A DNA stretch of 64,000 nt from Paenibacillus sp. Soil750 (GCF_001428045.1 NZ_LMSD01000014.1:1-64000), one strand, 5' to 3'; positions 7,673-17,553 are shown, counted from the stretch's first letter. The notes: generated by a model from the letters alone, not told the origin. Numbers and translations are program-made.

Positions 7673-7969
7673 ATGAAAAGAAATACAGGATTTGCCGCTC
7701 TGCTGATCGCATTCGGCGCACTGATTTTATTCAATAAGCTAGGTTTTCACTTAGGAGACTTTATTGGCTCGGTGATGGGATATGTGATTCCCCTCATTAT
7801 GGTTGGACTGGGTTACCTAGGGATTAAGAACGATAAGAAAATAGGATGGGTAATTGCCGGTATCGGGATAATCATTCTAGTAAGTAAGCTAGCAGGTTGG
7901 ATCATTATTCTTCTGGCAATCGGGTTAATCGGATATGGATTTTCCATGTTAAAAGGAAGAACAGCTTAA
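7673..7969 (+). CDS. LiaI/LiaF-like small membrane protein
   Basis: A 98-residue protein with three or four hydrophobic helices (FAALLIAFGALILFNKLGF, then VIPLIMVGLGYLGI, WVIAGIGIIILVSKLAG, IIILLAIGLIGYGF). This matches the transmembrane domain shared by LiaI, LiaF and related membrane-stress proteins. LiaI anchors PspA-type proteins at the membrane in Bacillus subtilis, and here the next gene encodes a PspA, which supports the same role. GGCGGTGA lies upstream of the ATG. First gene of a four-gene operon ending at 9856. Confidence 0.78.
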   Translation: MKRNTGFAALLIAFGALILFNKLGFHLGDFIGSVMGYVIPLIMVGLGYLGIKNDKKIGWVIAGIGIIILVSKLAGWIIILLAIGLIGYGFSMLKGRTA

Positions 7970-8019
7970 CGTAAGCGGTAAGAGAATCGAATATAGAGTG
8001 TGAAAAAGGTGGAGTGAAG

Positions 8020-8715
8020 ATGAGCCTATTTAGGCGGATGAGAGATATAACCGTGGCAACTTTGAATGAGCATTTAGAGAAGTCGGAAGATCCGGTACGC
8101 TTGATTGACCAATACTTAGCAGCCCAACGTGAGCAGCTTGTGCAGTCAGAACGATTGTATCAGCAATGCGTAAGTCATGCAGCGTCACTTCGGCAGCAAT
8201 ATTTAACTGCATTAGAAACGAAAGAAAAGCGTGAGCATCAAGCGCTGCTGGCTTTGAAGGCTGGCGAAGAGCACATGGCACGAATCGTGCTGCAAGAGAA
8301 GTTGCAGGCGGAAGAGAAAAGCGTGCAATACCATGATCTGTATGAGCAGGCGAAGCAGTCCATCCTTGAGCTTGATGAGGAGCTGCAACAACTGAAGGCA
8401 GATTACAAAGAAGTCGCAGACAAACGAAGCTACTACTTGGCTCGTATGGAGTCCGCTCGCTTGCAGCAGCGCATGCATGCTCGCAGCAGTGTCACACAAG
8501 ATGGGGCACCGCGGATGTTCGGCCGATTGGAAGAGCGCGTATCCGATATGGAGCTGCACGCCAGGACGCTTCGCGACGTTAGGAAGATGGGTCGCGAAAG
8601 CTACTACAGCGGGGGTAACCCAGCTGTAGATGCGGAAATGGAAGCACTTCGCAATAGACTGAAACAGGAGGGAACACAGGATCATGAACAAACTATATCG
8701 CTCACGAAGAGATAA
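8020..8715 (+). CDS. PspA/IM30-family protein, first copy
   Basis: A 231-residue, almost wholly helical coiled-coil protein. The N-terminal amphipathic helix (SLFRRMRDITVATLNEHLEK) and the motif SEDPVRLIDQYLAAQREQL are those of PspA/IM30/Vipp1 proteins, ESCRT-III relatives that assemble on membranes and repair them. ATG at 8020 is chosen because AAGGTGGAG lies just upstream. The 3' end overlaps the PspC gene by 32 bp, so the two are coupled. A second paralogue follows at 9170 and is closer to the usual PspA pattern ([20 protein letters not shown]). Confidence 0.85.
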   Translation: MSLFRRMRDITVATLNEHLEKSEDPVRLIDQYLAAQREQLVQSERLYQQCVSHAASLRQQYLTALETKEKREHQALLALKAGEEHMARIVLQEKLQAEEKSVQYHDLYEQAKQSILELDEELQQLKADYKEVADKRSYYLARMESARLQQRMHARSSVTQDGAPRMFGRLEERVSDMELHARTLRDVRKMGRESYYSGGNPAVDAEMEALRNRLKQEGTQDHEQTISLTKR

Positions 8716-9166
8716 GAAATTAACGGGCCTATGCGGGGGACTTGCAGAAGCCATGAATGTAGATGTCACACTATTACGTTTACTAGTCGTGATCACCACG
8801 TTTTTCACCGGAGGCACCGTCATTTTCGTCTACTTTGTAGCGGCGATTGTTATTCCGAAGGAACCTGGGTTTGATCAGCCCCCATTTGATCCCTATGCAA
8901 GCTCGTATGGAGGGGGATCATGGAGTCATCATAAATCCCATAACCACCATAACCACAATAACCACCATAATCACCATAATCACCGCCAAGCGCCACAACC
9001 GACTAGCAAATATGCTTCATATGAAGCAAGCCAACCAACGAACAACATCGATGAGATGATGAAAGACATTGAGAAGAAAGCTTTGCAAAGAGAAGTCGAC
9101 GAACTTAGAGCCAAAGTCGCTCGTTTTGAAAAACAAACATTGGATAGTAAAAAAGGAGACGTGTAA
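8684..9166 (+). CDS. PspC-domain protein with His/Asn-rich tract
   Basis: A 160-residue protein. Residues 1-60 form a PspC domain (LTGLCGGLAEAMNVDVTLLR and a transmembrane helix ending near residue 57). Residues 81-100 form a linker with 11 His and 6 Asn in 20 residues, followed by a charged helix (about 118-155) that could form a coiled coil. PspC proteins sit in the membrane and work with PspA in envelope stress; the His tract is an add-on that might bind metal. AGGAGGG precedes the ATG. It starts inside the upstream pspA frame and ends 3 nt before the second one. Confidence 0.85.
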   Translation: MNKLYRSRRDKKLTGLCGGLAEAMNVDVTLLRLLVVITTFFTGGTVIFVYFVAAIVIPKEPGFDQPPFDPYASSYGGGSWSHHKSHNHHNHNNHHNHHNHRQAPQPTSKYASYEASQPTNNIDEMMKDIEKKALQREVDELRAKVARFEKQTLDSKKGDV

Positions 9167-9169
9167 ACC

Positions 9170-9856
9170 ATGGGTGTATTCACAAGAATGAAAGATATGA
9201 CGAAAGCTTCAATTCACGAGGTATTAGATAAAATTGAGGATCCAATCGTAATGTTGAACCAATACCTTCGCGATATGGAGCAAGAAATTGCCCAGGCGGA
9301 AGTAACAGTTGCTCGCCAAATCGCAAGTGAGCGCAAGCTGAAGCAGCGCCTTGAAGAATCCGTTCGCCTAGTAGCTGATCGTGAAGCGAAAGCCTCCGCA
9401 GCCATCAAAAACGGCCAAGAAGCGATTGCTCGTCAAGCTGTTGAAGAAAAACTGTACCACGAAGATAAAATTGTTGAGTACACAGATCTATACGCTTCTG
9501 CGAAAGCTCATGCGGATGAGTTGACACAGCAATTGCACGAGATGAAAGATGAATTCTACAAAATGCGCAACAAACGCAACGAGCTTGTATCCCGTGCTCA
9601 ATTAGCGAAAGCGAAGAAACAAATGGCACAAGTATCCTACAATGGTGTGATCGAAAGTGGCAATGCATCCCGCGGCTTCCAACGCATGGAAGAGAAGATC
9701 ATTCAGCTTGAAGTTGAAGCTGAGATCGCTCGCAAGCCATACGTACCAGCCGGTGGGGTTGGCAGCTACACGCCGATCGACACAGCGAAGCAAGCTAAAG
9801 TAGATGAGCAGCTGAACCTGCTCAAAGAGAAATTGAACGGTCAAGCTGCTGAATAG
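9170..9856 (+). CDS. PspA/IM30-family protein, second copy
   Basis: A 228-residue PspA homologue: amphipathic N-terminal helix ([20 protein letters not shown]), the conserved [19 protein letters not shown] stretch, then long coiled coils to the C-terminus. It differs clearly from the copy at 8020, so the duplication is old or the two genes have separate jobs, for instance mixed polymers or different binding partners. AAAAGGAG precedes the ATG, 3 nt after the PspC stop. It is the last gene of the operon; a strong terminator follows. Confidence 0.9.
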   Translation: MGVFTRMKDMTKASIHEVLDKIEDPIVMLNQYLRDMEQEIAQAEVTVARQIASERKLKQRLEESVRLVADREAKASAAIKNGQEAIARQAVEEKLYHEDKIVEYTDLYASAKAHADELTQQLHEMKDEFYKMRNKRNELVSRAQLAKAKKQMAQVSYNGVIESGNASRGFQRMEEKIIQLEVEAEIARKPYVPAGGVGSYTPIDTAKQAKVDEQLNLLKEKLNGQAAE

Positions 9857-9884
9857 CAGCTTGGACATATAATTGGCGAAATAA

Positions 9885-9930
9885 AAATGGATAGAGTATT
9901 CAGATTACATCTGAATCTCTATCCATTTTC
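9885..9930. terminator. Rho-independent terminator of psp operon
   Basis: AAATGGATAGAG pairs with CTCTATCCATTT around an inner ATTCAGAT/ATCTGAAT stem, followed by TCTTGTCTATTT. This long near-perfect hairpin ends the LiaI-PspA-PspC-PspA operon. Confidence 0.85.
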
Positions 9931-10057
9931 TTGTCTATTTGGGGAATGAGATCCCAATGAGGTGGAGTATTTTCATATTGTGATAGCCCAGATTTGTCAG
10001 AAGCTGATTAGTGACCTGCCCAGGTTTTGGTTATATGACAGAGGTGCGACTCCTTAA

Positions 10058-10261
10058 TTATTCCTGGATTGAGGGGGTGATTCTAATTGTTTCCTCTTGC
10101 AAAGTATCTTTTTCAATCCAAGTTATCTTAACAGTTTTGGTATCTTTCCAATTATCTACCTCGGTTCTGGTAGGTAACTGTTGAGGACCAACCCCAACAA
10201 GAGATTCAACCTTTAGTGTATTTACAGTGGAAGATTGTCCTAAATTTTTTTGGAACGGCAC
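10058..10261 (-). pseudogene. Short unknown reading frame, possible gene remnant
   Basis: A 67-codon frame starting at GTG, with protein-like content (VDNWKDTKTVKITWIEKDTL). Upstream in frame is a TGA four codons before the GTG, and another frame over the preceding 40 bp reads VGVLVAVVKYRGAVP, so a frameshifted or truncated ancestor is possible. No convincing ribosome binding site. It lies in the 562-bp gap 9857-10418, otherwise empty apart from the terminator at its left edge. I do not recognise it. Confidence 0.3.
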
Positions 10262-10418
10262 CTCTATACTTCACCACCGCCACAAGCACGCCCACCTCGA
10301 ATCAGAAGATTTTCAACGTTTTTGAAGAGATTTATCCACTCTCATTCCAGCTTCTGGCAGGTAGAATGAACTCATGAACAAGGGACATGATGAACTGGGG
10401 TACGAGGTGAGATCGACG

Positions 10419-11924
10419 ATGAGTGAAGAGGTTTTGCTTAGGATGGAAGGGATTGAGAAGCATTTTCCCGGCGTGCATGCGCTGCATCAATGCCGACTAA
10501 CTTTAGCGGCAGGTGAGGTACTGGCGCTGGTCGGTGAGAATGGGGCAGGGAAATCGACGTTGATGAAAATTGCCACGGGTGTGTATCAAAAGGATGAAGG
10601 AAATATCTTCATCAAAGAACGCGAAGTGAGCATCCCCCATACAAGAGCAGCGCAGCATCTTGGTATTTCAATGATTCACCAAGAGTTGAACTTGATGCCA
10701 GATTTGACGATCGCACAGAATATTTTCATCGGCCGAGAGCCGAGACACGGTATTAAACTTTTCGTTGATGAGCGCAAGCTGAACGAACAAGCACAGCGTC
10801 TCCTCGACCAGATGAACCTACAGCTGGATCCTCGGACGATGGTAGCGGATTTGACGGTGGCGAAGCAGCAAATGGTCGAAATTGCGAAAGCGCTGTCTTT
10901 TCAATCCGAGGTGCTGATCATGGATGAACCGACAGCTGCGCTAACCCATGCGGAAATAGAGGAGCTGTTCCGCATCATCAACCAGCTGCGCGCAAGAGGC
11001 GTTGGAATCGTCTACATCTCTCACCGGATGGAAGAATTGAAGCGCATTAGCGACCGCATCACCGTCATGCGTGACGGTCGCTATATCGATACGGTGCCGA
11101 CGGTGACAACGACCATCGATCAAATCATTTCGATGATGGTAGGGCGCGAGCTCTACGTCAGCCCGAATCAACAAGCGACAAACACCTCACCGACGAAGGT
11201 TCTGGAGGTTACCAAGCTAAACCGCGGTTCAGCGGTGAAGGATGTGTCCTTCCATCTGGCCAAAGGCGAAATCCTCGGCTTTGCTGGCCTCATGGGAGCG
11301 GGGCGCACGGAGGTGGCGCGGGCGATTTTTGGCGCAGACGCCATCGATTCTGGCGACATCCGCATTCACGGACAGCAGGTCCGTATTCAAGCGCCGCATG
11401 ACGCGGTGAGGCATGGTATCGGCTACTTGTCCGAGGATCGCAAGCGCTACGGGCTCATGGTGGACATGGATGTGAAAATGAACATCGCACTCGCATCGTA
11501 TCGCAAGGCAAGGCGGGTTTTTGGCTGGATGCGTGACGGTGTTATCGCTCAAACCGCGCAGCACTATGTGGAAGCGCTTCAAATCAAAACGCCGACCATC
11601 CACCAGCAGGTGAAATTCCTATCCGGCGGTAACCAACAGAAGGTTGTTATCGGCAAGTGGCTGCACCGCAACTGCGATATTCTCATCTTCGATGAACCGA
11701 CGCGGGGGATTGATGTGGGTGCCAAAACGGAGATTTACAAGCTGCTTGATGATCTCGCGGCACAGGGGAAATCGATCATTATGATCTCCTCGGAGCTGCC
11801 AGAAATATTACGTATGAGTCATCGCATCATGGTCATGTGCGAAGGTCGCATTACGGGTGAACTCACCCAACAAGAAGCAACACAGGAAGCCATTATGAAA
11901 TTCGCCACGATGCGGATCAGTTAG
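10419..11924 (+). CDS. Sugar ABC importer ATPase, RbsA/MglA-type
   Basis: A 501-residue double ABC ATPase of the carbohydrate uptake CUT2 family. The first domain has Walker [10 protein letters not shown] (residues 39-47) and Walker [10 protein letters not shown]; the second has the degenerate [10 protein letters not shown] loop, signature LSGGNQQKV and [10 protein letters not shown]. This two-domain layout defines the ATPase of ribose/galactose/xylose-type importers. ATG at 10419 is chosen for the GAGGTGAG 7 nt upstream; the ATG at 10374 lacks one. It starts the operon with the permease at 11935 and binding protein at 12992. The sugar cannot be read from the ATPase. Confidence 0.92.
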   Translation: MSEEVLLRMEGIEKHFPGVHALHQCRLTLAAGEVLALVGENGAGKSTLMKIATGVYQKDEGNIFIKEREVSIPHTRAAQHLGISMIHQELNLMPDLTIAQNIFIGREPRHGIKLFVDERKLNEQAQRLLDQMNLQLDPRTMVADLTVAKQQMVEIAKALSFQSEVLIMDEPTAALTHAEIEELFRIINQLRARGVGIVYISHRMEELKRISDRITVMRDGRYIDTVPTVTTTIDQIISMMVGRELYVSPNQQATNTSPTKVLEVTKLNRGSAVKDVSFHLAKGEILGFAGLMGAGRTEVARAIFGADAIDSGDIRIHGQQVRIQAPHDAVRHGIGYLSEDRKRYGLMVDMDVKMNIALASYRKARRVFGWMRDGVIAQTAQHYVEALQIKTPTIHQQVKFLSGGNQQKVVIGKWLHRNCDILIFDEPTRGIDVGAKTEIYKLLDDLAAQGKSIIMISSELPEILRMSHRIMVMCEGRITGELTQQEATQEAIMKFATMRIS

Positions 11925-11934
11925 GAGGAGCCCG

Positions 11935-12924
11935 ATGTCAACACGACTAGCACATGCCTACAAAAAAACCATTCCCACCTTGTCCAAACAAAGCGGGGCT
12001 GCACAAAAGCTGCTGGCATTTGCCAGCTTGATTATGCTCGTACTCATCTTTTCCTTATCGTCGAGCAACTTTTTTCAATTCGATAACTTAGTCGCGATCA
12101 TGCTTTCAACCGCCGTCATTGGGGTTCTAGCCTTGGGCTCTACGTTCGTTATCATTACGTCTGGTATCGACTTGGCCGTAGGAACAGTCATGACTTTCTC
12201 CGCCGTGATGGCTGGTGTGATTATCACGACGTGGCAGCTGCCTATGCCGCTCGGCATACTCGGAGGCATCCTCGCCGGAGCGATTTGCGGTCTCATTAGC
12301 GGGCTGCTCGTAGCTAGAATGAAAATTCCACCCTTCATCGCGACACTCGCCATGATGATGGTAACAAAAGGCTTATCGCTAGTTATCTCAGGTGCGAAAC
12401 CGATTTATTTTACCGATACTCCCGCATTTACCCAAATTTCAATGGGCTCGATTATCAGTGGCATTCCGAATGCGATTCTCATCTTCTTTGGAGCCGCGAT
12501 TGTGGCCAGCATTATTTTGACCAAAACGATTATTGGCCGTTACAACTTCGCCCTAGGAAGCAATGAAGAGTCCACAAGACTCTCTGGCGTTAACGTCGAC
12601 TACTGGAAAATCGTGATCTACACACTGACAGGTGTGTTCAGTGGGATTGCCGGTATCATGATGGCCTCCCGACTTAATTCCGCACAGCCCGCACTCGGTT
12701 CTGGGTACGAGCTAGAAGCAATCGCTGCCGTTGTAATCGGCGGAACTTCTCTTAGCGGGGGTAAAGGATCTATCCTCGGGACGGTTATCGGGGCTTTGAT
12801 CATGAGCGTGTTGACGAATGGATTGCGGATTTTATCCGTGAAGCAAGAGTGGCAGACCGTCATCGTAGGTATCGTGATTGTGTTGGCGGTTTACGCAGAT
12901 ATGATGCGTCGTCGTAAGAAATAA
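11935..12924 (+). CDS. Sugar ABC importer permease, RbsC-type
   Basis: A 329-residue CUT2 permease with eight or more membrane helices. Family landmarks include ITSGIDLAVGTVMTFSAVMA (about residues 76-95) and the late motif AVVIGGTSLSGGKGSILGTV. It follows the ATPase by 10 bp with an AGGAGG between them, and it precedes the lipoprotein at 12992, so it forms the channel of the same importer, probably as a homodimer. Confidence 0.92.
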   Translation: MSTRLAHAYKKTIPTLSKQSGAAQKLLAFASLIMLVLIFSLSSSNFFQFDNLVAIMLSTAVIGVLALGSTFVIITSGIDLAVGTVMTFSAVMAGVIITTWQLPMPLGILGGILAGAICGLISGLLVARMKIPPFIATLAMMMVTKGLSLVISGAKPIYFTDTPAFTQISMGSIISGIPNAILIFFGAAIVASIILTKTIIGRYNFALGSNEESTRLSGVNVDYWKIVIYTLTGVFSGIAGIMMASRLNSAQPALGSGYELEAIAAVVIGGTSLSGGKGSILGTVIGALIMSVLTNGLRILSVKQEWQTVIVGIVIVLAVYADMMRRRKK

Positions 12925-12991
12925 CTGTGGTATTTACTCCATTAGGAGTCCTATACAAACCAAATTAATTAGGAATAAGGGGCGATCAACC

Positions 12992-13999
12992 GTGCAAAAA
13001 CGGACTAAGAAATTTGCAATAGCGTCTTCGTTAATCTTACTATCCGCTATCGTTTTGAGTGCATGTGGTTCCACTTCGACGAAAACAGCAACATCAACTG
13101 CAGGGACAACGACAGCAGCCGTGAAATCAGATAAGATCTACATTCCTGTCATCTCCAAGGGTTTCCAGCATCAGTTCTGGCAAGCGGTGAAACAAGGTGC
13201 TGAGAAAGCAGCGAAGGAATTTAATGTTGAGATTACGTTTGAAGGTCCTGAAACCGAAACACAAGTCGATAAGCAAATTGAAATGCTGCAAGCGGCACTG
13301 GGCAAAAAGCCTGCGGCTATCGCTTTCGCTGCGCTTGACAGCAAAGCGGCTTCACCGCTGCTAGAGAAGGCTAAAGCGGGCAAAATCCCGATTATCGGCT
13401 TTGATTCCGGTGTTGATAGCGATATTCCGGTAACGACTGCCGCTACAGATAATAAAGCCGCTGCTTCACTCGCTGCTGATAAAATGGCTTCGCTTATTGG
13501 GAACGAGGGCGAGATTGCGCTAGTCGTCCATGACCAAACGAGCCGTACGGGTGTTGATCGCCGAGATGGCTTCGTGAACCAAATCAAAGCGAAATACCCG
13601 AATATCAAAATTGTAGATACACAATACAGTGGTGATCCCCTGAAAGCAACCGACTTGTCCAAGGCGATTATCCAAGCTCACCCGAACATCAAAGGGATTT
13701 TCGGTTCTAACGAAGGTGCGGCCATTGGTGTTATTAACGGGATTACAGAAAGCAAAAAAGACGGCAAAATCGTCGTTATCGGCTTCGACTCCGGTAAACA
13801 ACAAATGGATGCGATCCGCAGTGGTAAAATGGCAGGTGCGATTACCCAGGATCCAATTGGTATCGGTTACTGGTCCGTGAAAGCAGCTGTGCAAGCGATT
13901 AAAGGTGAAACGGTTCCGAAAAACATCGACACAGGCTTCCACTGGTACGACAAAACAAACATTGATGCAGCGGATATCAAGCCGTTATTATACGAATAA
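12992..13999 (+). CDS. Sugar-binding lipoprotein, RbsB-type
   Basis: A 335-residue extracellular binding protein of the periplasmic-binding-protein family-1 type. The signal peptide ends in the lipobox LSAC, giving lipidated Cys25. A Thr/Ala linker is followed by the two-lobe sugar-binding fold: IPVISKGFQHQFWQAVKQGA, then the hinge-region NEGAAIGVINGITESK and VVIGFDSGKQQMDAIRSG. The FQHQFWQAVK stretch resembles ribose/allose/xylose-like binders, but a substrate cannot be assigned. GTG start with AAGGGG upstream. A strong terminator follows. Confidence 0.92.
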   Translation: MQKRTKKFAIASSLILLSAIVLSACGSTSTKTATSTAGTTTAAVKSDKIYIPVISKGFQHQFWQAVKQGAEKAAKEFNVEITFEGPETETQVDKQIEMLQAALGKKPAAIAFAALDSKAASPLLEKAKAGKIPIIGFDSGVDSDIPVTTAATDNKAAASLAADKMASLIGNEGEIALVVHDQTSRTGVDRRDGFVNQIKAKYPNIKIVDTQYSGDPLKATDLSKAIIQAHPNIKGIFGSNEGAAIGVINGITESKKDGKIVVIGFDSGKQQMDAIRSGKMAGAITQDPIGIGYWSVKAAVQAIKGETVPKNIDTGFHWYDKTNIDAADIKPLLYE

Positions 14000-14031
14000 A
14001 ACAAGGAGTCCTTTATAAGGCTTCTGGTAAA

Positions 14032-14074
14032 AAGCATCGTTCACGCTAACATGGTGAATGATGCTTTTTTTGCT
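14032..14074 (+). terminator. Rho-independent terminator of RbsABC-type operon
   Basis: AAAAAGCATCGTTCAC pairs with GTGAATGATGCTTTTTTT across a 9-nt loop, followed by a T run. It separates the importer operon from the regulator pair. Confidence 0.88.
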
Positions 14075-14111
14075 GTGTAGTTAAGCGCTCGAGATGATTG
14101 TTGAATCATTC

Positions 14112-14140
14112 TTGTTAAAGTGTACAATTATCTTTAAAAT
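14112..14140 (+). promoter_or_regulatory. Promoter of the first yesN/yesM-type pair
   Basis: TTGTTA (14112-14117), 17-bp spacer, TAAAAT (14135-14140): a good sigma-A promoter about 70 bp before the response regulator ATG. Confidence 0.65.
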
Positions 14141-14209
14141 CCGACAGAGACCGATACATCGTTCAATCTAAAAGTGGGAAGCTAAGTATAATTCACAAAG
14201 GAGTAAGTC

Positions 14210-15754
14210 ATGGAGACGTATTGCAAGGTATTAATTGTTGATGATGAGATGCTGGTGCGTCAAGGAATCAGACATCTTCTCGATTGGGAAAGCGAAGGCT
14301 TTCAAATTGTCGGCGAGGCATCGAACGGTAAGGATGCCCTTGATATGGTGAAACAACTCGAACCCAACATGATCCTGACGGATATCGTTATGCCGGTCAT
14401 GAGTGGGGAGGAATTGGTCCGAGTTGTGAAAGGCTTATATCCGGAGATTGAGATTGTGGTTCTTAGCAGCTACGGTGAATTTGAGTATGTACGCTCCACG
14501 TTTCAGAGTGGTGTAGCAGATTATTTATTAAAGCCCAAATTAGATGCGAAGTCACTGCTAGCCGTCTTAAAAAAGACGGTAGAGGGGATGCCAGCCTTTC
14601 GACACATGGACTTTACGAATGAAAAAGGGCAGTCCATTGACTATGTGTTGGACAAGCTGATTTCCGGCTATGCCATGGAGGTTGATAGTGCGGAGATAAG
14701 GACCCTTTTCCCGTATCCATGTTTCGTTCTGCTCGTTGTAGATAGACAAGATAGCTCATCCGCGATGAAACGAAACGAGGAATGGATCGAAGCCTTTCTG
14801 AAAGGTATGGTTCAGGATGTTAAGGAACCGTGCATCATTCACCGCCTGTCACATCAAGACAGTCATATCCGGTTTTTGCTGAATACAGAGGATGCTGGCC
14901 GAATGGAGGTCATTCATATGGCCGAGCAATTGGTACAATCCAGCGTAATGGCGGGTTTATCCTTTTATGCAGCACTTAGCAAGAATTTTACGCAAATTAC
15001 AGAACTTCATGATGTGTATACGCATGATATTCTCAAAGTGTTGGATCACCGTTTCTTTCTGTCGGATCAACAACTGTTCTTTGCTGACGAACTGTTGGAG
15101 CATGAAGGGATTGGCGATACGTTTGATTCGGAGGCGTTTACTGCGGAGCTGAATCGTCAAGATTTTCAACAAGCTTTTGGGCGTCTCAGCCATTATGTAG
15201 ACACCATGCCTGACAGGCTGGATACGGATATGTTTGAGTTTAAGTCTTTTTTAGGTCACAGCCTATTCAATATTATTGTTTCCTTACTGCATTTTCACTA
15301 TGAGGCTAGAACGCTGGATGAAGCAAAGTATGAGTATTTCCGTGCCATACATGAGGCCAAACATATTGGGGAAGTGCGTTCTCTTTTGGCCAAATTCCTG
15401 AATGAGGCGACAGATTGTGTGACAGGAAACAAAACAAGTTCTCCAGGCATACAGAAGATTTTATTATATCTGGATGAGCACTTCACTGAACCTCTCACGC
15501 TGACAGAAGTAGCCAAACAATTTCATTTCAACCCATCGTATCTATCTAATTATTTTACCATTCATAATAAAGAAGGTTTTAATGAGTATTTGAATCGTAT
15601 TCGGATCGAACGTGCATGTGAATTATTAAGGGATAATGCGCAAATTTCGATTTCGGAAATCAGCAGTCTTGTTGGATACTCAGATCACAGTTACTTCACG
15701 AAAGTGTTTCGGAAGTTGATGGGGACTTCACCTAGCCACTATCGAAAAAAATAA
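14210..15754 (+). CDS. AraC-type response regulator, YesN-like (first)
   Basis: A 514-residue response regulator. The receiver domain (1-125) has the acidic pocket DDEM, phosphoacceptor Asp58 in ILTDIVMPVMSG and the switch Lys in LLKPK. A long middle region of unknown fold leads to a C-terminal AraC DNA-binding domain (about 410-512) with two helix-turn-helix units, the second ending SDHSYFTKVFRKLMGTSP. It pairs with the kinase 20 bp downstream. Placed between an RbsABC-type importer and a family-1 importer with LacZ, it probably activates one of them. GGAG lies just before the ATG. Confidence 0.92.
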   Translation: METYCKVLIVDDEMLVRQGIRHLLDWESEGFQIVGEASNGKDALDMVKQLEPNMILTDIVMPVMSGEELVRVVKGLYPEIEIVVLSSYGEFEYVRSTFQSGVADYLLKPKLDAKSLLAVLKKTVEGMPAFRHMDFTNEKGQSIDYVLDKLISGYAMEVDSAEIRTLFPYPCFVLLVVDRQDSSSAMKRNEEWIEAFLKGMVQDVKEPCIIHRLSHQDSHIRFLLNTEDAGRMEVIHMAEQLVQSSVMAGLSFYAALSKNFTQITELHDVYTHDILKVLDHRFFLSDQQLFFADELLEHEGIGDTFDSEAFTAELNRQDFQQAFGRLSHYVDTMPDRLDTDMFEFKSFLGHSLFNIIVSLLHFHYEARTLDEAKYEYFRAIHEAKHIGEVRSLLAKFLNEATDCVTGNKTSSPGIQKILLYLDEHFTEPLTLTEVAKQFHFNPSYLSNYFTIHNKEGFNEYLNRIRIERACELLRDNAQISISEISSLVGYSDHSYFTKVFRKLMGTSPSHYRKK

Positions 15755-15774
15755 AGAAGGGAATCATCCAACCT

Positions 15775-17553
15775 ATGGGGGCGTGGCTCAGAAAGATCTC
15801 TGATCTAAGTTTATTTAGTAAATTGTTTCTTGTCATGGTGCTTAGCATGATTACGGTTACGGTGGCGACTTCTTGGGTTACCGTGCAAATGTCGGAGAAA
15901 CTTTTTGTGCAGACATTTAGTATCACGAATTCCAAAATCATCGAGCAAATTAAAAGCGGTCTGGATTCCATTCATTATTCGAATGTCAATATAGTCATTA
16001 ATACCGTGCAAAGTGGTGCGATTAAACGTTTTCTGACAGAAGGGGATGTTGATTCGGTAACCAACTCCAAAGTAACCTTCGACATGAGCGAGCAGATGAA
16101 GCGAATCCAGTCGGGTATTGGAGCCAAGAACATTGGGATGATCATTTCAGGTATTAATGGCAAAAGCTTTAAGAGCGACCGGACTTATTGGTCCGGTTCT
16201 TCGGCGGATCTAGAGCGAAATCCGATTACACAAGAGTCGCGGAGCCAGCCAGGACGTTTATTGTACAGTTATTTAGGTGAAGGAACTCCGGGTTCTGGGG
16301 ATCAAGGACTTGTTGCCGTCAAAACGCTAACTGATTCTGGCAGTAAAGAAGGGTATGGGACGCTTTACATCTTCCTGAAAGAAAATGATTTAAGATCCAT
16401 TTATGCCAGCTTTACAAGTGCTGGGAATGACGTGATGATCCTGGATCGTCAAGGTCTAATCATTTCTAGCGACCGAACCGAGTTGATCGGAACGACATCG
16501 AAAGCGCTTTTAGAGAGCGCACAGAGAATTCAGCAGCAGGGGCTGGCTAAGGATGAAATCAGGATGTCCGATAAGGATGTCATGGTATTGGCTGGCGATT
16601 TGCCATTGTACGACTTCTACATCATGAATGTCATTGATAAGGATGCAGCACTTGGTCAAATGCTCAACAGGAAAGCGATTTTCTTCATTGTTGCGGGGAT
16701 CGTGGCTTTGGCTGTACTCGTTGTGTATGTGATCACGCGGAGGTTGACGCTCTCGTTAAGAAAGCTCGTTAAGAAAATGTCGACGGTTACGAAAGAGAAT
16801 TTCCACAATTATATGGCGGTTACGGGCACCTATGAGACAAGGGAGCTTAGTCGCTCCTTCAATTTTATGCTCGACGAGTTGAACGACTATATCAGCCAGC
16901 TTGTTGATACGCAGAAGGAGCAGCGCAAAGCAGAATTAGCCGCGTTGCAGCAGCAGATTAATCCGCATTTTTTATATAATACACTGGCTTCCGTTAATAT
17001 CCTTGTTCAGCGAGGGAGCCAAGAGACCGCCACGCAAACGATTCATGCGCTCATTTCTCTCCTGCAGAATACGATCAGCAATGTCAAAGAAACGATCCCC
17101 GTTGTGCAAGAGTTGGTGAATTTAAAGCATTACGTGTTCATTAATCAGATTCGTTATGGTCAAGGGATTAAGGTCGATTACTTTGTTTCACCGGACTGCT
17201 TGCCTGCGCAAGTGCCTAATTTGATGCTGCAACCATTTATCGAGAATGCTTTTTTTCATGCTTTTAATAAGAAGGGTACCGGATATATTTACGTCATCAT
17301 CACGAAAGAGAGAGATACGCTGCACTGTGAAGTGGTTGACAATGGGGATGGCATGGAGCTTTCGGACAAGGCGGATGAGATACCGAATCCCACAAGTGCG
17401 AGGCAATTGTTCACAGGGATTGGTATTCGTAATGTTCATGATCGCCTGGTTCTTTTGTACGGTGAAGAGTATGGGGTTACGATAACAAGCACATTGGGAC
17501 AGGGAACGAAAATATCTATTAATCTTCCATGGCGTACAGATCAGTACACGTAG
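15775..17553 (+). CDS. Sensor histidine kinase, YesM-like (first)
   Basis: A 592-residue membrane kinase. One helix near residues 14-36 and another near 300-322 enclose an extracellular sensor region of about 260 residues; a HAMP domain follows, then a LytS/YesM-type kinase core with phospho-His398 in INPHFLYNTL and an ATPase domain with N-box LQPFIENAFFHAF and the G-rich GIGIRNVHDRL. It should signal to the response regulator encoded 20 bp upstream. The cue is probably a sugar or a sugar-loaded binding protein. AGAAGGGA precedes the ATG. Confidence 0.92.
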   Translation: MGAWLRKISDLSLFSKLFLVMVLSMITVTVATSWVTVQMSEKLFVQTFSITNSKIIEQIKSGLDSIHYSNVNIVINTVQSGAIKRFLTEGDVDSVTNSKVTFDMSEQMKRIQSGIGAKNIGMIISGINGKSFKSDRTYWSGSSADLERNPITQESRSQPGRLLYSYLGEGTPGSGDQGLVAVKTLTDSGSKEGYGTLYIFLKENDLRSIYASFTSAGNDVMILDRQGLIISSDRTELIGTTSKALLESAQRIQQQGLAKDEIRMSDKDVMVLAGDLPLYDFYIMNVIDKDAALGQMLNRKAIFFIVAGIVALAVLVVYVITRRLTLSLRKLVKKMSTVTKENFHNYMAVTGTYETRELSRSFNFMLDELNDYISQLVDTQKEQRKAELAALQQQINPHFLYNTLASVNILVQRGSQETATQTIHALISLLQNTISNVKETIPVVQELVNLKHYVFINQIRYGQGIKVDYFVSPDCLPAQVPNLMLQPFIENAFFHAFNKKGTGYIYVIITKERDTLHCEVVDNGDGMELSDKADEIPNPTSARQLFTGIGIRNVHDRLVLLYGEEYGVTITSTLGQGTKISINLPWRTDQYT

